Source of the DNA: a bacterium
GTDB lineage: Bacteria; Bacillota; Clostridia; UBA1381
Assembly (NCBI GenBank): GCA_030536655.1
Contig: JAUNPN010000002.1
Coordinates: 1-63,650 of the forward strand
Direction: 5' to 3'
Length of the DNA: 63,650 nt
This document shows positions 42,555 to 51,372 of this stretch, piece after piece. The notes beneath the pieces were generated by a model that was given only the letters and a program-made list of their open reading frames with translations, was not told the DNA's origin and made no database searches. The number at the start of each line of letters is the position of its first letter. Position 1 is the stretch's first letter. The translations under genes were made by a program, and so were the position numbers.

Positions 42555-45500
42555 TTATTGTGATATGGTCATGCTGCCGGAATATGCTGCCGCCTTTGGC
42601 ATTTGTTCGGGAAGGTTATTCCATACCATGATTTTATAGATATATGCTCCGGCCGGTATTGATGAAACATCAATTTCCGCTGTATTTTCACCGGCTGAGG
42701 CAAAGGATTTCTGTTCTGTCAGGACTTTTACCAGCATACCATTTGTGTTATAAATTGCAGCAATTACGGTTTCCTCGTCATTGTCACCGGTGATAACATT
42801 AAACTCAGGCTGTAATTTTTTTGTTTCCGTGTCGTACCGGCAATCGGTAATTTTAATGTCCATATCGGAATTTTCGGTAAGCTCATATACAGCTACAGTA
42901 CCGCCCACCTCGCATGCAGCAAGAAGAAGCGCATTTCCTGTAGGGCTCTTTTCGGACGGGACAAATTTCAGACCTTCAGGAGAATCATCTGCTCCCAACT
43001 CTGCATCAAAATCACGGCTGTTAATATAATTTACATATTCAACATTTTCAGGGTCGGTAATGTCATAAACCATTACGCCGCCTATGCGTTCAAGCGTAAC
43101 AAACGCATACGTTCTTCCGTCAATAGTTCCTGTTACCACGCTTTCGGGCTCTGGTCCCTTCTTATTGGAACGGTCATCTATGTCAAGGCTGTCGTTTGAG
43201 CAGTTGAAGTAATCGGGCAGATATTGTGCCGTCTTTGATTCAAAATCACTGCCGCTGTCATATACCTGCGTCAAACCGTTTTCTGTTACCTCAAATACTG
43301 TGAATGTGCGTGTGCCGAACAAATATGTTTTATCCGCTTCAAGTCCGTCATAATCTGTATTGTCAAGATATGTTACCTTTTTACCGGTTTCAGCACCGGA
43401 TACAGAAGTAAGTTTTCCGCTGACTTCATTTGTATATTGATTCGGTTTTTCACCCCATTCACGGCTGTCGCCCTCGTTGGCTGTGATAATATATGTCTTG
43501 CCGTTTGCTTCGTAAGTGCTGATGCCGTCCGGCATACGAAGTCCCAGTACATTCTCATAATTATCGGGATTGTATGCTGTATCTCCCTTGTTAAGATCAA
43601 CCTTTACATCTCCGAAATCAACTGTTCCGAGCGGGTATACTCCCGTAAATGCTTTGCCTGCAATATCAAGCACCGCAACAGCGTTAGCTTCCTGCAATGT
43701 AATGTATGCCTTGCTGTTGTCTGCCGCAATATATTCCGGCTCAAGCTCCGCTGCCGGCTCTGCGCCTTTCTTAAGTACTACACCCGCTGCCGCAAGAGTG
43801 TCATGGCTGAAAGCATCAAAGCTGATTGTTGAAGGCGTAAGTGTTGATGTGTCAATTATTGTAACACTTCCTTTCGGGTCAATCGCGGGAGCGGTATAAC
43901 CTTCTCTCGGCTCACCCTCATCTGCTGTAAGAATATGCGCTCCGTCCGGTGTGAAGGTTACCATATCAGGCTGCACGCCTGTTTCGATCGTAGCTTCAAA
44001 TGTAAGCGTGCCGTCATCGTTGCAGGTAAACAGCGCAACACGTCCCTTGTCGCTGTAGCTTTCAGCCTGTACAGCTGCTGCAAGCCTTGTGCCGTCCGGT
44101 GAAATGGCTAAGGATGTCATATCTCCGTATATAAAGGTTTCATCATTTACAAGTGATTTTACATCAATATCATTGCCGTCAAGTAAGTCGATCTTTTCGG
44201 TATCCTCAAGCTTTTTAAGCGGAATCGCGCTTAAAATCCCTGCCTGACCATTGATTGCATATGCCCAGCCTGTTTCCGCATTGTAATCCACGATTTCCAT
44301 AACACCGCCGTCGGCATTGGTCATGCCTGAATCATAGCGCGCAAGCTGTGTAAGCTTAAGGGCGGCACTGCCGTTTTCAAAGCCTTCACTCTGTTCTCCG
44401 CCGTCCTTGTTTTTTGTTACAGTGAATGCGTCAACCTGTTTTGAAGCCGGATTTTCACTGTCACCGTCAAGGTTGTATGCCTTTGCCGATATTGTGTCGC
44501 CGGTTACATCAAACATGACATAGCAGGGACTGTATTCCTGATTATATTCCTGATTTCCTATCGGAAGATAATCTGCCTGATTGTCTGCGGCAGCTCCTTT
44601 CAGATATGCCTGAGAACCCCTTTCGCCGTTTGCGAGCAGCGGATAGTCAATGTTATTTTCCTTGTCAACCTTTTCAAACGGTGTATAGTACTGCATATCA
44701 CTTGCACAGTTGCCTGTGATATATATTGTACCTTCCGGGTCGTTTATGATGTCAAGACGTTCGCTCACTCTTTCACCGCTGCCGTTTAAAACATAGCTTC
44801 GGGAATATACGTGATCATGACCGCCGAGAACAAAATCAACGTCAAAATCCTCCATAAGCTGTTCAAAGCCTGCGTCAACGTAATTTTCTATATCGGAGTC
44901 GGCGGCGTGCTTTGCCACAGTCTGCGTGGATTTATGGTGCGTTACCACTATCCAATTGTACTGCCCATTATAATCCTCCGTTGCGGCACTAAGCGTTTTG
45001 CGGAAATTTTCTACAATTCCGACAGCTTCGTTTTCGGCTTTTGCGCTTTCAAGCTCTGTATTCTCACCGTCAAGCGCATCATTGCCGCCCGGATAGGCTC
45101 CTGTATTCAAGGTTACGAAAAGCACGTTATTATACAGGTAATAATAATTTCCCTCGGTTTCCATTTCACGCCGTTCAACGTAGTCATATCTGCCGTCAGC
45201 GTCAGGTATTACGCCTTTTTCATTTTTAGCACTGCTGATTTCCTCCGCTGTTGCCGCAGTATAGTTACCGTGGCTGAGGCTTGAGCCGTTGTTCTGACCG
45301 CGGAATGTGGTCTTTACTTCGGTAAGTGTCTTTGGGTCATCTGAAGCATCAGCACTTATTTTCATTTCGTTGGGAAGATTGAAATGGTCACGGAACATAT
45401 AGTGGCGGTCGTGATTGCCTACAGCCGGTGCATATGCGATTGAAGCCATTTCAGCAGGCGCAAAAAACGCGTCATACTCGCTCTTTTTGCCCCAGCTCTG

Positions 45501-46070
45501 GTCCTCTACCTGATCACCTGCTGATACAATAAGAGTTGCACCTTCATCCGCAATTTTTTTCATCATAGCCTGCCAACCGGTTTGATTTGTGCCGTCTGAC
45601 GGATTCCAGCCATTGCTGTTGCTTTCGCCGTTTTCCTTAATCTGCGGGTCGCTTGTAAATGCGAAACGGAAGGAATCGCTTTTCGGTGTCTTGTAGGTGT
45701 AATCCTCCGTCCAGCTTTCGCCGTTGTCGTTTGAGAGCTTGTATGTGTACACCGTGTCGGGCTTAAGACTGTCTATTGTCGCCTTGCACACGACATAACC
45801 CGCATATGGATCAGACGCGGAGTCCTTTCCCGTAGGAATCGTCGTGTCGCTTACGCTTGCCGCGTATTCGACTCCATCCATGCTGATTTTCGGTATGACA
45901 CTGTCAGGCTCTCCCTCCGCATACCATGTTACATTGACGGATTCCTCCGTTGCGCCCGGTTGCAGCGTAAGGCTGCTTACAGCCACGGTTGTCTGCGCAT
46001 ATACAGACGGGAATGCTCCCGCCGTCATGGCGGCAGCAATCATCAAAGCCGCTGCTTGTTTCTTATTCAT
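42555..46070 (-). CDS. large secreted metallophosphoesterase / choice-of-anchor I protein
   Basis: The 1171-residue protein has a signal peptide (1-25, ending PSVYAQ), a purple-acid-phosphatase-like N-terminal beta domain (about 30-130), a calcineurin-type phosphoesterase (about 135-540: FTSDPQIKE, SAGDQVEDQ, AVGNHDRHY, VVTHHKSTQ, GGHDHVYSRSY), a choice-of-anchor I beta-propeller-like region (about 570-1060: GWAYAINGQAGILSAIPLKK, ANEGDSREW, GLKFVPSEKSPTGN) and a short C-terminal beta domain. Such enzymes release phosphate from organic phosphates outside the cell. The upstream Pho-box-like array fits this. AAAGGAGATAAAACAGC precedes the ATG. Confidence 0.9.
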   Translation of the reverse strand: MNKKQAAALMIAAAMTAGAFPSVYAQTTVAVSSLTLQPGATEESVNVTWYAEGEPDSVIPKISMDGVEYAASVSDTTIPTGKDSASDPYAGYVVCKATIDSLKPDTVYTYKLSNDNGESWTEDYTYKTPKSDSFRFAFTSDPQIKENGESNSNGWNPSDGTNQTGWQAMMKKIADEGATLIVSAGDQVEDQSWGKKSEYDAFFAPAEMASIAYAPAVGNHDRHYMFRDHFNLPNEMKISADASDDPKTLTEVKTTFRGQNNGSSLSHGNYTAATAEEISSAKNEKGVIPDADGRYDYVERREMETEGNYYYLYNNVLFVTLNTGAYPGGNDALDGENTELESAKAENEAVGIVENFRKTLSAATEDYNGQYNWIVVTHHKSTQTVAKHAADSDIENYVDAGFEQLMEDFDVDFVLGGHDHVYSRSYVLNGSGERVSERLDIINDPEGTIYITGNCASDMQYYTPFEKVDKENNIDYPLLANGERGSQAYLKGAAADNQADYLPIGNQEYNQEYSPCYVMFDVTGDTISAKAYNLDGDSENPASKQVDAFTVTKNKDGGEQSEGFENGSAALKLTQLARYDSGMTNADGGVMEIVDYNAETGWAYAINGQAGILSAIPLKKLEDTEKIDLLDGNDIDVKSLVNDETFIYGDMTSLAISPDGTRLAAAVQAESYSDKGRVALFTCNDDGTLTFEATIETGVQPDMVTFTPDGAHILTADEGEPREGYTAPAIDPKGSVTIIDTSTLTPSTISFDAFSHDTLAAAGVVLKKGAEPAAELEPEYIAADNSKAYITLQEANAVAVLDIAGKAFTGVYPLGTVDFGDVKVDLNKGDTAYNPDNYENVLGLRMPDGISTYEANGKTYIITANEGDSREWGEKPNQYTNEVSGKLTSVSGAETGKKVTYLDNTDYDGLEADKTYLFGTRTFTVFEVTENGLTQVYDSGSDFESKTAQYLPDYFNCSNDSLDIDDRSNKKGPEPESVVTGTIDGRTYAFVTLERIGGVMVYDITDPENVEYVNYINSRDFDAELGADDSPEGLKFVPSEKSPTGNALLLAACEVGGTVAVYELTENSDMDIKITDCRYDTETKKLQPEFNVITGDNDEETVIAAIYNTNGMLVKVLTEQKSFASAGENTAEIDVSSIPAGAYIYKIMVWNNLPEQMPKAAAYSGSMTISQ

Positions 46071-46118
46071 GCTGTTTTATCTCCTTTCATGAACGTAAAT
46101 TTTTCGGATTTCTCCGAA

Positions 46119-46137
46119 TGTGAAAATTATTTTCACA
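46119..46137. promoter_or_regulatory. 19-bp palindrome in the phosphoesterase leader
   Basis: TGTGAAAAT and ATTTTCACA flank one central base. It lies just after the TATAAT box (minus, plus 46143-46148) and before the ribosome site, so it could be an operator or leader hairpin. Confidence 0.5.
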
Positions 46138-46142
46138 AATTA

Positions 46143-46207
46143 ATTATAACACATTTTTAAATTTTTGCTATCGTATTTAGGTAAAATATATTTTAAGTCT
46201 GTGTAAA
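46143..46207 (-). promoter_or_regulatory. Pho-box-like array and -10 box of the phosphoesterase gene
   Basis: On the minus strand hexamers TTTACA, TTAAAA, TTTACC and ACGATA begin every 11 bases (plus 46202-46207, 46191-46196, 46180-46185, 46169-46174), followed after 20 bases by TATAAT (plus 46143-46148). The 11-base period of TTWACA-like repeats is the known form of PhoP/PhoB sites. Confidence 0.55.
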
Positions 46208-46363
46208 GCAAAACAAGTGAGCCTCAGCAAGCCGTAATGAGTTTATATTTAATTCGCTTCTTTTTCCGTATTCTGCGATATTTTTCCGCAATAATATTAT
46301 ACTGTACCGCAGCTTTGCCGTACTGCCCTGATGAGTTAAATTTTGAGTTAAGCCTTTGTAAAA
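46208..46363. other. intergenic region without recognised features
   Basis: The stretch between the two divergent Pho-box-like arrays holds no coding frame. A few T-rich tracts and TATTATACTG near 46296 are visible, nothing more. Confidence 0.4.
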
Positions 46364-46429
46364 TTAACAAACATTTTACTTATGTTTTACGTAATATTGG
46401 TATCAGAATTTAGATCTGTGTGATAAAAT
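46364..46429 (+). promoter_or_regulatory. Pho-box-like array and -10 box before the yibE remnant
   Basis: TTAACA (46364), TTTACT (46375), TTTACG (46386) and degenerate TTGGTA (46397) start exactly 11 bases apart. TAAAAT (46424-46429) follows 21 bases after the last hexamer, the same layout as at 48394-48459. Confidence 0.55.
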
Positions 46430-46496
46430 AAATTTGAATTGAAGCTATCCGCAAAGGCGGAAGATTCATTAAAATCATTTTATTGGAGTGAATATT

Positions 46497-47262
46497 CTGA
46501 AAATTAAAATAAACAAAAGACAATTGATACTACAATGAATACCATGCGCAGTTATTGCAGTTGGATTGATTTTAATGGGTATTTGGCTGCATATTCCGAA
46601 TGAGGATAGTGTGCCGACCGCAGTCAGTCAGATTATATATATTCCGGCAAGAGTTGAGGCAATTATCAGTGATAATACTGAGGAAGACTATGAACATTAT
46701 GAAGGTCAGCGTCAAGGCTCGCAGGAATTGGAGGTAAAGCTTCTGTCAGGCGAACACAAAGGAGAGGTACTCTCTATGACTAACTATCTGGGCGCGCTGT
46801 TTAATGTTGATGTTAAGAAGGATGATCGTGTGATAGTCCGGCTCCATACAAATGAGGATGGCTCCTATTATGTTTCAATGTATAACTATGACAGAGGGGT
46901 TATAATGGGAATCGTTCTGCTTTTATTTGTGGCTGTTCTGGTGGTGCTTGGAGGGAAAAAAGGAGCGCGGGCATTAGCGGGACTGGCGCTTACACTGCTT
47001 TGTATATGGCAGCTTCTGATTCCCGGACTGATTCGGGGATTTTCGGCTTTACCATATACCATATTTTTGGTAGCTGTTGTTACGATAGCAAGTCTTATAT
47101 TACTAAACGGATTTTCTCCCAAAACCTTATGCGCTGCTGTAGGCTGTATCGGCGGAGTCACTATTGCGGCTATGGTGCGGGAATTGTCGGGGTTATTGCA
47201 CCTTTGAACGGCTTTCAGATGACAGAAGCTGAGGATCTGCTGCTTTACGGCGCGGAGCTGAA
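46497..47262 (+). pseudogene. degraded YibE/F-family membrane protein
   Basis: The readable part (AVIAVGLILMGIWL, VDVKKDDRVIVRL, GVIMGIVLLLFVAVLVVLGG, ALAGLALTLLCIWQLLIPGL) matches YibE/F multi-pass proteins. It is broken: the start appears as CTG behind TTGGAGTG, an in-frame TGA stands at 46536 between KRQLILQ and IPCAVIAVG, and a frameshift near 47200 moves the continuation (GFQMTEAEDLLLYGAELN) into another frame. The C-terminal half of the family is gone. Confidence 0.75.
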
Positions 47263-48097
47263 CCGTATATCTGCAATTGAAGGCTATGTAACAAGCGGAA
47301 CAGCAGATAAGAATACGACATTCTTCGATGCTGTTTATGTACAGGACAAAACCGGTGGAATCACAGTATTCCCATATTCTCAAACCGGTCTTGAAATAGG
47401 CACAAAGGTGCGTATTACAGGTTATACGGATGAATATCAGGGAGACAAAGAAATACAGATTCTCTCTGTTGAAATTCTGGATGACGATCCGTACAGCTAT
47501 GAACCGAAACTGCTGACTACGGCGCAGGCAACGGATTATGACACATACGGCGGACAGTTAGTCAAGGTTTCGGGAACTGCGAGTGATATTATCAAAGAAA
47601 ACGGAGTTGTTTCGCAGTTTAAGGTTATAGACAGATCAGGCATTGCAGCAACAGTATTTATTGATGGATACATAACCAATGCAAGCGGTGTAAACGATAT
47701 AGGGAATTGGCTCATTGACGGAACAGAGGTTGAAGCTGCGGGTCTGCTTTATAAGCACCCGGAGGGCGGTTCGGACGTGTCAGTACCGGTATTGTGTGTG
47801 CGTAACTGCGATGAAATAATCTCTGATGGCTCTCCGTCAGACCGCGCTTATACATTAACATACGATAACGGTGCAGTAACCGTAACCGGGTCTGAGGCTG
47901 TTGCATGAGAATATGTGCTGATAGAGGCGGTCTATAACGATGACGGCAGCTTGAATAAGTTAATTACATATCCTGTAACGACTGTTAATACTCCTATACA
48001 GGTCAGCACTGACTTTAATGACGGAAATGTTAAATTCATGCTTTGGAACAGCTTGAAAGGAATGACACCAATGGCTGACGCGGTGGGAATAAAATGA
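47263..48097 (+). pseudogene. C-terminal fragment of a secreted surface protein joined to yibE
   Basis: From about RISAIEGYVTSGTADKNTTF the frame encodes an OB-fold-like domain (GTKVRITGYTDEYQGDKEIQ) and a second beta domain, then an in-frame TGA at 47906 and a tail (YVLIEAVYNDDGSLNKLITY through KFMLWNSLKGMTPMADA) typical of the C-terminus of large secreted clostridial proteins. It starts in the middle of yibE without a start codon, so a deletion or recombination joined two genes and both decayed. Confidence 0.65.
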
Positions 48098-48137
48098 TTA
48101 TTTTGGATGCGGCAGAATGTGTGCAAAAATAGAACCA

Positions 48138-48212
48138 TGAAATGACCTGTTTCCCCTATGTCATTTCAGCTTAATGATAACAGCCCTATTCAACGTTGAA
48201 CAGGGCTGTTGT
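48138..48212 (+). terminator. paired hairpins after the remnant genes
   Basis: TGAAATGAC/GTCATTTCA (48138-48168) and ACAGCCCTATTCAACGTTGA with its complement half (48180-48210, arms ACAGCCCT and AGGGCTGT), followed by TGTTGT. Confidence 0.6.
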
Positions 48213-48393
48213 TGTATGATGGGAATGTTGTAAATCAGTACTGCGACTCTGATGACTTGGGTATGCGGAAAAAGAGGGTGTAACAAAATCCGCATCTTTG
48301 CTATACCCTCTTATACGTAAAGCGAGTGTAAAGGAAGCACAGACTGAGCAATGCTTTCTAAATTATTTTGCGTTGCAAGTTGCAATATGTGCA

Positions 48394-48459
48394 TTTACAT
48401 AGAATTAACATGACATTTACATTGTCTTGATAGCTATAAAAAAAATAAAGTGTTATACT
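48394..48459 (+). promoter_or_regulatory. Pho-box-like array and promoter of the phosphate/polyphosphate operon
   Basis: TTTACAT (48394), TTAACAT (48405), TTTACAT (48416) and TTGATAG (48427) start exactly 11 bases apart. TATACT (48454-48459) follows 21 bases after the fourth hexamer. The three first repeats fit the PhoP consensus TT(A/T)ACA very well, and the genes behind handle phosphate. The leader from here to 48634 (about 170 bases) has no recognised RNA element. Confidence 0.75.
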
Positions 48460-48633
48460 ATAAATAAGGCATCGGTAATAAGGCAGAGCCGGCTGGGTTA
48501 CCCACACGCATGGTGCAGATAACTCTATAATGATAAAACAATTAAGATATATATGTTTATATATAAAATCAAATCTATTAAAAAAAGAAGAAATTGAACG
48601 TATATCGTTCAAAAAAAGAGATAGGAGAAATTA

Positions 48634-50322
48634 ATGATGAAGGAAGTATTACAAACAATATTCGGACTGCTTGGAGGACTGGCAGTTTTCATATTCGGAA
48701 TGAATATGATGAGTGAATGTCTGCAAAAGGTGGCAGGGGAAAAGATGAAGAAAATTCTTGCCCTGCTCACCAAAAATCCTGTTCTTGGCGTTATAGCAGG
48801 AGCGCTTACAACAGCGGTATTGCAGAGCAGCAGCGCAACAACGGTTATGGCGATTGGCTTCGTAAGCGCGGGACTTATGACGCTTCCCCAGGCAATATCA
48901 ATAATCCTCGGTGCGAATATCGGTACTACGATAACAGCGCAGATTATTGCTTTTAAAATCACTGATTACATATATGCTTTTATATTTGTAGGTTTCATTA
49001 TATATTTTCTTGCAAAATCAGAAAAGCTTAAAAATATCGGTCAGACACTTTTTGCATTCGGCCTTTTGTTCTTAGGAATTGAAACGATGGGCAGTGTCAT
49101 GAAGCCTCTTGCGTCAAGCCCTGTATTTACAGATATGATTGCAAAGGTTGCCGGTATTCCTGTGCTTGGAGTGGCTGTAGGAACTCTTATGACTTTGGTT
49201 GTACAGAGCAGCAGTGCGACTATTGCGGTTTTGCAAAACTTTGCGTCACAGGCGGGCGCAGACGGAGTTACAAGTATTCTCGGACTTACGGGCGCAATTC
49301 CTATTCTGCTCGGTGACAATATCGGTACAACAATCACAGCACTGCTTGCAAGTGTAGGTCAGCCGAAAAACGCAAAACGAACGGCTGTTGCACATTGTAT
49401 TTTTAATATTTCGGGCTGTCTGCTGTTCATATGGTTTATACCGTTCTTTGCCGAATTCATTCGATGGATTTCACCGAAGGGACCCGAAATAGAGGTTATC
49501 TCGCGTCAGATTGCAAACGCTCATACTACATTCAATGTGGTTATGACGCTTATATGGATGCCGCTTATATGGCTGATGGTGAAAATTGTAATGAAGCTTA
49601 TTCCTGACCAAAAATACGGTGAAAAAGATACAAACAAGCCTATATATCTTGATGATAAGCTGATATCACAGCCTGCCGCAGCACTTCACCTTGTATCGAA
49701 GGAGATCATACACTGCGGTGATATTGTTGGTGAAATCCTGCTTGATACGATAGATGCTGTTAAAGAGGGCGGAAAGAAACAGCTTGAATTAATTGTGGAA
49801 AAAGTGGCTGTTGCACGAAGTCTGAATGACGATATTACGGAGTACCTTGCCGAGCTGTTCGCATCAGGTGTGCTTACAGAGGAACAGGCAACTCAAACGG
49901 CAGGCATAATGCACGTTCTTAGCGATATTGACCGCATAGGCTCATTGAACAGCGAAATTGCCGATAATCTGAAAGCAAACATGGAGCGCAAAAAGAAATA
50001 TTCAAAGGATGCACTGAAAAATCTGCAAAACGCGCTTTCCATGATTGAAGAAATGTATTCGGGAGCACTTCATATTATGAAAAATGAACCCGGCATAACG
50101 GATATTCTGAACAAGAAGGAAAACGTCCTTGACATTGATATAGATATGCGGAAGGGGCATATGAAGCGTGTCGCCAAGGGTAAATGTGACGCTAATCTTA
50201 CTGCGTCCTTTAATAGTATTCTTCACATCATTGACCGTATGGGCAATAACTGTGTGAATATTGCAGAAGCGGTAACAGGTCCTGTCAGCTTTGACTATTT
50301 CACAAGTCTGGATAAACAATAA
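48634..50322 (+). CDS. Na+/phosphate cotransporter with PhoU-like C-terminus
   Basis: The 562-residue protein has two Na/Pi cotransporter repeats with the paired motifs LQSSSATTVMAIGF (about residue 67) and VQSSSATIAVLQNF (about 190), GANIGTTITAQ and GDNIGTTITALL, at least eight membrane helices up to residue 320, and a helical PhoU-like C-terminal domain (about 345-540). NptA-type proteins import phosphate with sodium. AGGAGAAATTA precedes the ATG. It leads an operon with CorA and PPK1. Confidence 0.93.
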   Translation: MMKEVLQTIFGLLGGLAVFIFGMNMMSECLQKVAGEKMKKILALLTKNPVLGVIAGALTTAVLQSSSATTVMAIGFVSAGLMTLPQAISIILGANIGTTITAQIIAFKITDYIYAFIFVGFIIYFLAKSEKLKNIGQTLFAFGLLFLGIETMGSVMKPLASSPVFTDMIAKVAGIPVLGVAVGTLMTLVVQSSSATIAVLQNFASQAGADGVTSILGLTGAIPILLGDNIGTTITALLASVGQPKNAKRTAVAHCIFNISGCLLFIWFIPFFAEFIRWISPKGPEIEVISRQIANAHTTFNVVMTLIWMPLIWLMVKIVMKLIPDQKYGEKDTNKPIYLDDKLISQPAAALHLVSKEIIHCGDIVGEILLDTIDAVKEGGKKQLELIVEKVAVARSLNDDITEYLAELFASGVLTEEQATQTAGIMHVLSDIDRIGSLNSEIADNLKANMERKKKYSKDALKNLQNALSMIEEMYSGALHIMKNEPGITDILNKKENVLDIDIDMRKGHMKRVAKGKCDANLTASFNSILHIIDRMGNNCVNIAEAVTGPVSFDYFTSLDKQ

Positions 50323-50325
50323 TAT

Positions 50326-51243
50326 ATGAAATACATTTTAAACAGACGCTTGTCAGCAGTTGAGGGAAACTGCATAAATCCGGGTGAAACTATTGTTGAG
50401 ATAATATATTCGGATGAATATGATAAAAGATACAGGAACGAGTATCATCATGAGGTGCTTATGGAAAACCTGAAAAGCATACAGTATTGCAAGGTGGAAA
50501 TGCTCAGAAACTGTATAATAGGCACTCTGCTTATACCTGATAAGGATAACCTTACAGACGGCGAATTTGGATTGGGATTTTACATACATAAAAATCATCT
50601 TGTTTTTATAGACGATACCATGAAAATGAAGGCGGTGCTTGAAAATCTTCCGGAAATCAAGTCGCCCGAAAATACACCTGCGGCAAGATTTTTCCTTGAA
50701 TTTCTGGAATATATAGTCAAGGACGATGTAATATTTCTTCAGAAGTATGAGGATAAGCTGGTGGCGATCGAGGAAGAGCTTCTGGATAATGATATTGATG
50801 ATTTTCACAGGGAGATACTTAAATGCCGCAGGGAAATACTCGTGCTTAACTCCTACTATCAGCAGCTTATGGACATGGCAGAAAGCATGAGCGAGAACAA
50901 GAATTATATTTTCAATCACGAGGACTGCCGCCTTTTCAACGTGTATGAGGAACGTGTTGAGCGTATGTATGACAACACAAAGCTTCTGCGCGAATATACA
51001 ATTCAGATGCGTGAAATGTATCAGTCACAGATAGATATATCGCAGAATCAGACGATGAAGGTGCTGACGGTATTGACGGCAATATTTTCGCCGCTTACAC
51101 TTATAACGGGTTGGTATGGGATGAATTTCAGCGTCATGCCCGAAACAGCATGGAAATACGGCTATTTACTTGCCGTGGTGATCTGCATTATAGCCGTGAC
51201 AGCGGAAATTATATATTTTAAAAAGAAAAAATGGTTTGATTGA
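50326..51243 (+). CDS. corA: CorA-family divalent metal transporter
   Basis: The 305-residue protein has a long cytoplasmic N-terminal domain with coiled coil (about 120-235) and two C-terminal membrane helices, with the loop motif WYGMNF (GMN, about residue 267) that forms the channel mouth. It moves Mg2+ or related ions. It starts 3 bases after the transporter stop, so it is co-expressed; Mg2+ is the counter-ion of polyphosphate, which fits the operon. Confidence 0.93.
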   Translation: MKYILNRRLSAVEGNCINPGETIVEIIYSDEYDKRYRNEYHHEVLMENLKSIQYCKVEMLRNCIIGTLLIPDKDNLTDGEFGLGFYIHKNHLVFIDDTMKMKAVLENLPEIKSPENTPAARFFLEFLEYIVKDDVIFLQKYEDKLVAIEEELLDNDIDDFHREILKCRREILVLNSYYQQLMDMAESMSENKNYIFNHEDCRLFNVYEERVERMYDNTKLLREYTIQMREMYQSQIDISQNQTMKVLTVLTAIFSPLTLITGWYGMNFSVMPETAWKYGYLLAVVICIIAVTAEIIYFKKKKWFD

Positions 51244-51372
51244 CGGATGGTTTGATTGATGAATAGATTTTTGCAGTTTATAAAAAGATTAATAAAATAT
51301 AGAGCATTAATGGGCAGACCCGCTCATGAAGAAAAAATGCCCGATATACAAAATAAAGGAGAGATTTTTAAT

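Noticed and set aside
42781-45284. Plus-strand frames inside the phosphoesterase gene
   Set aside because: They run antisense to a clear 1171-residue protein with recognisable motifs and show cysteine-rich, low-quality translations.
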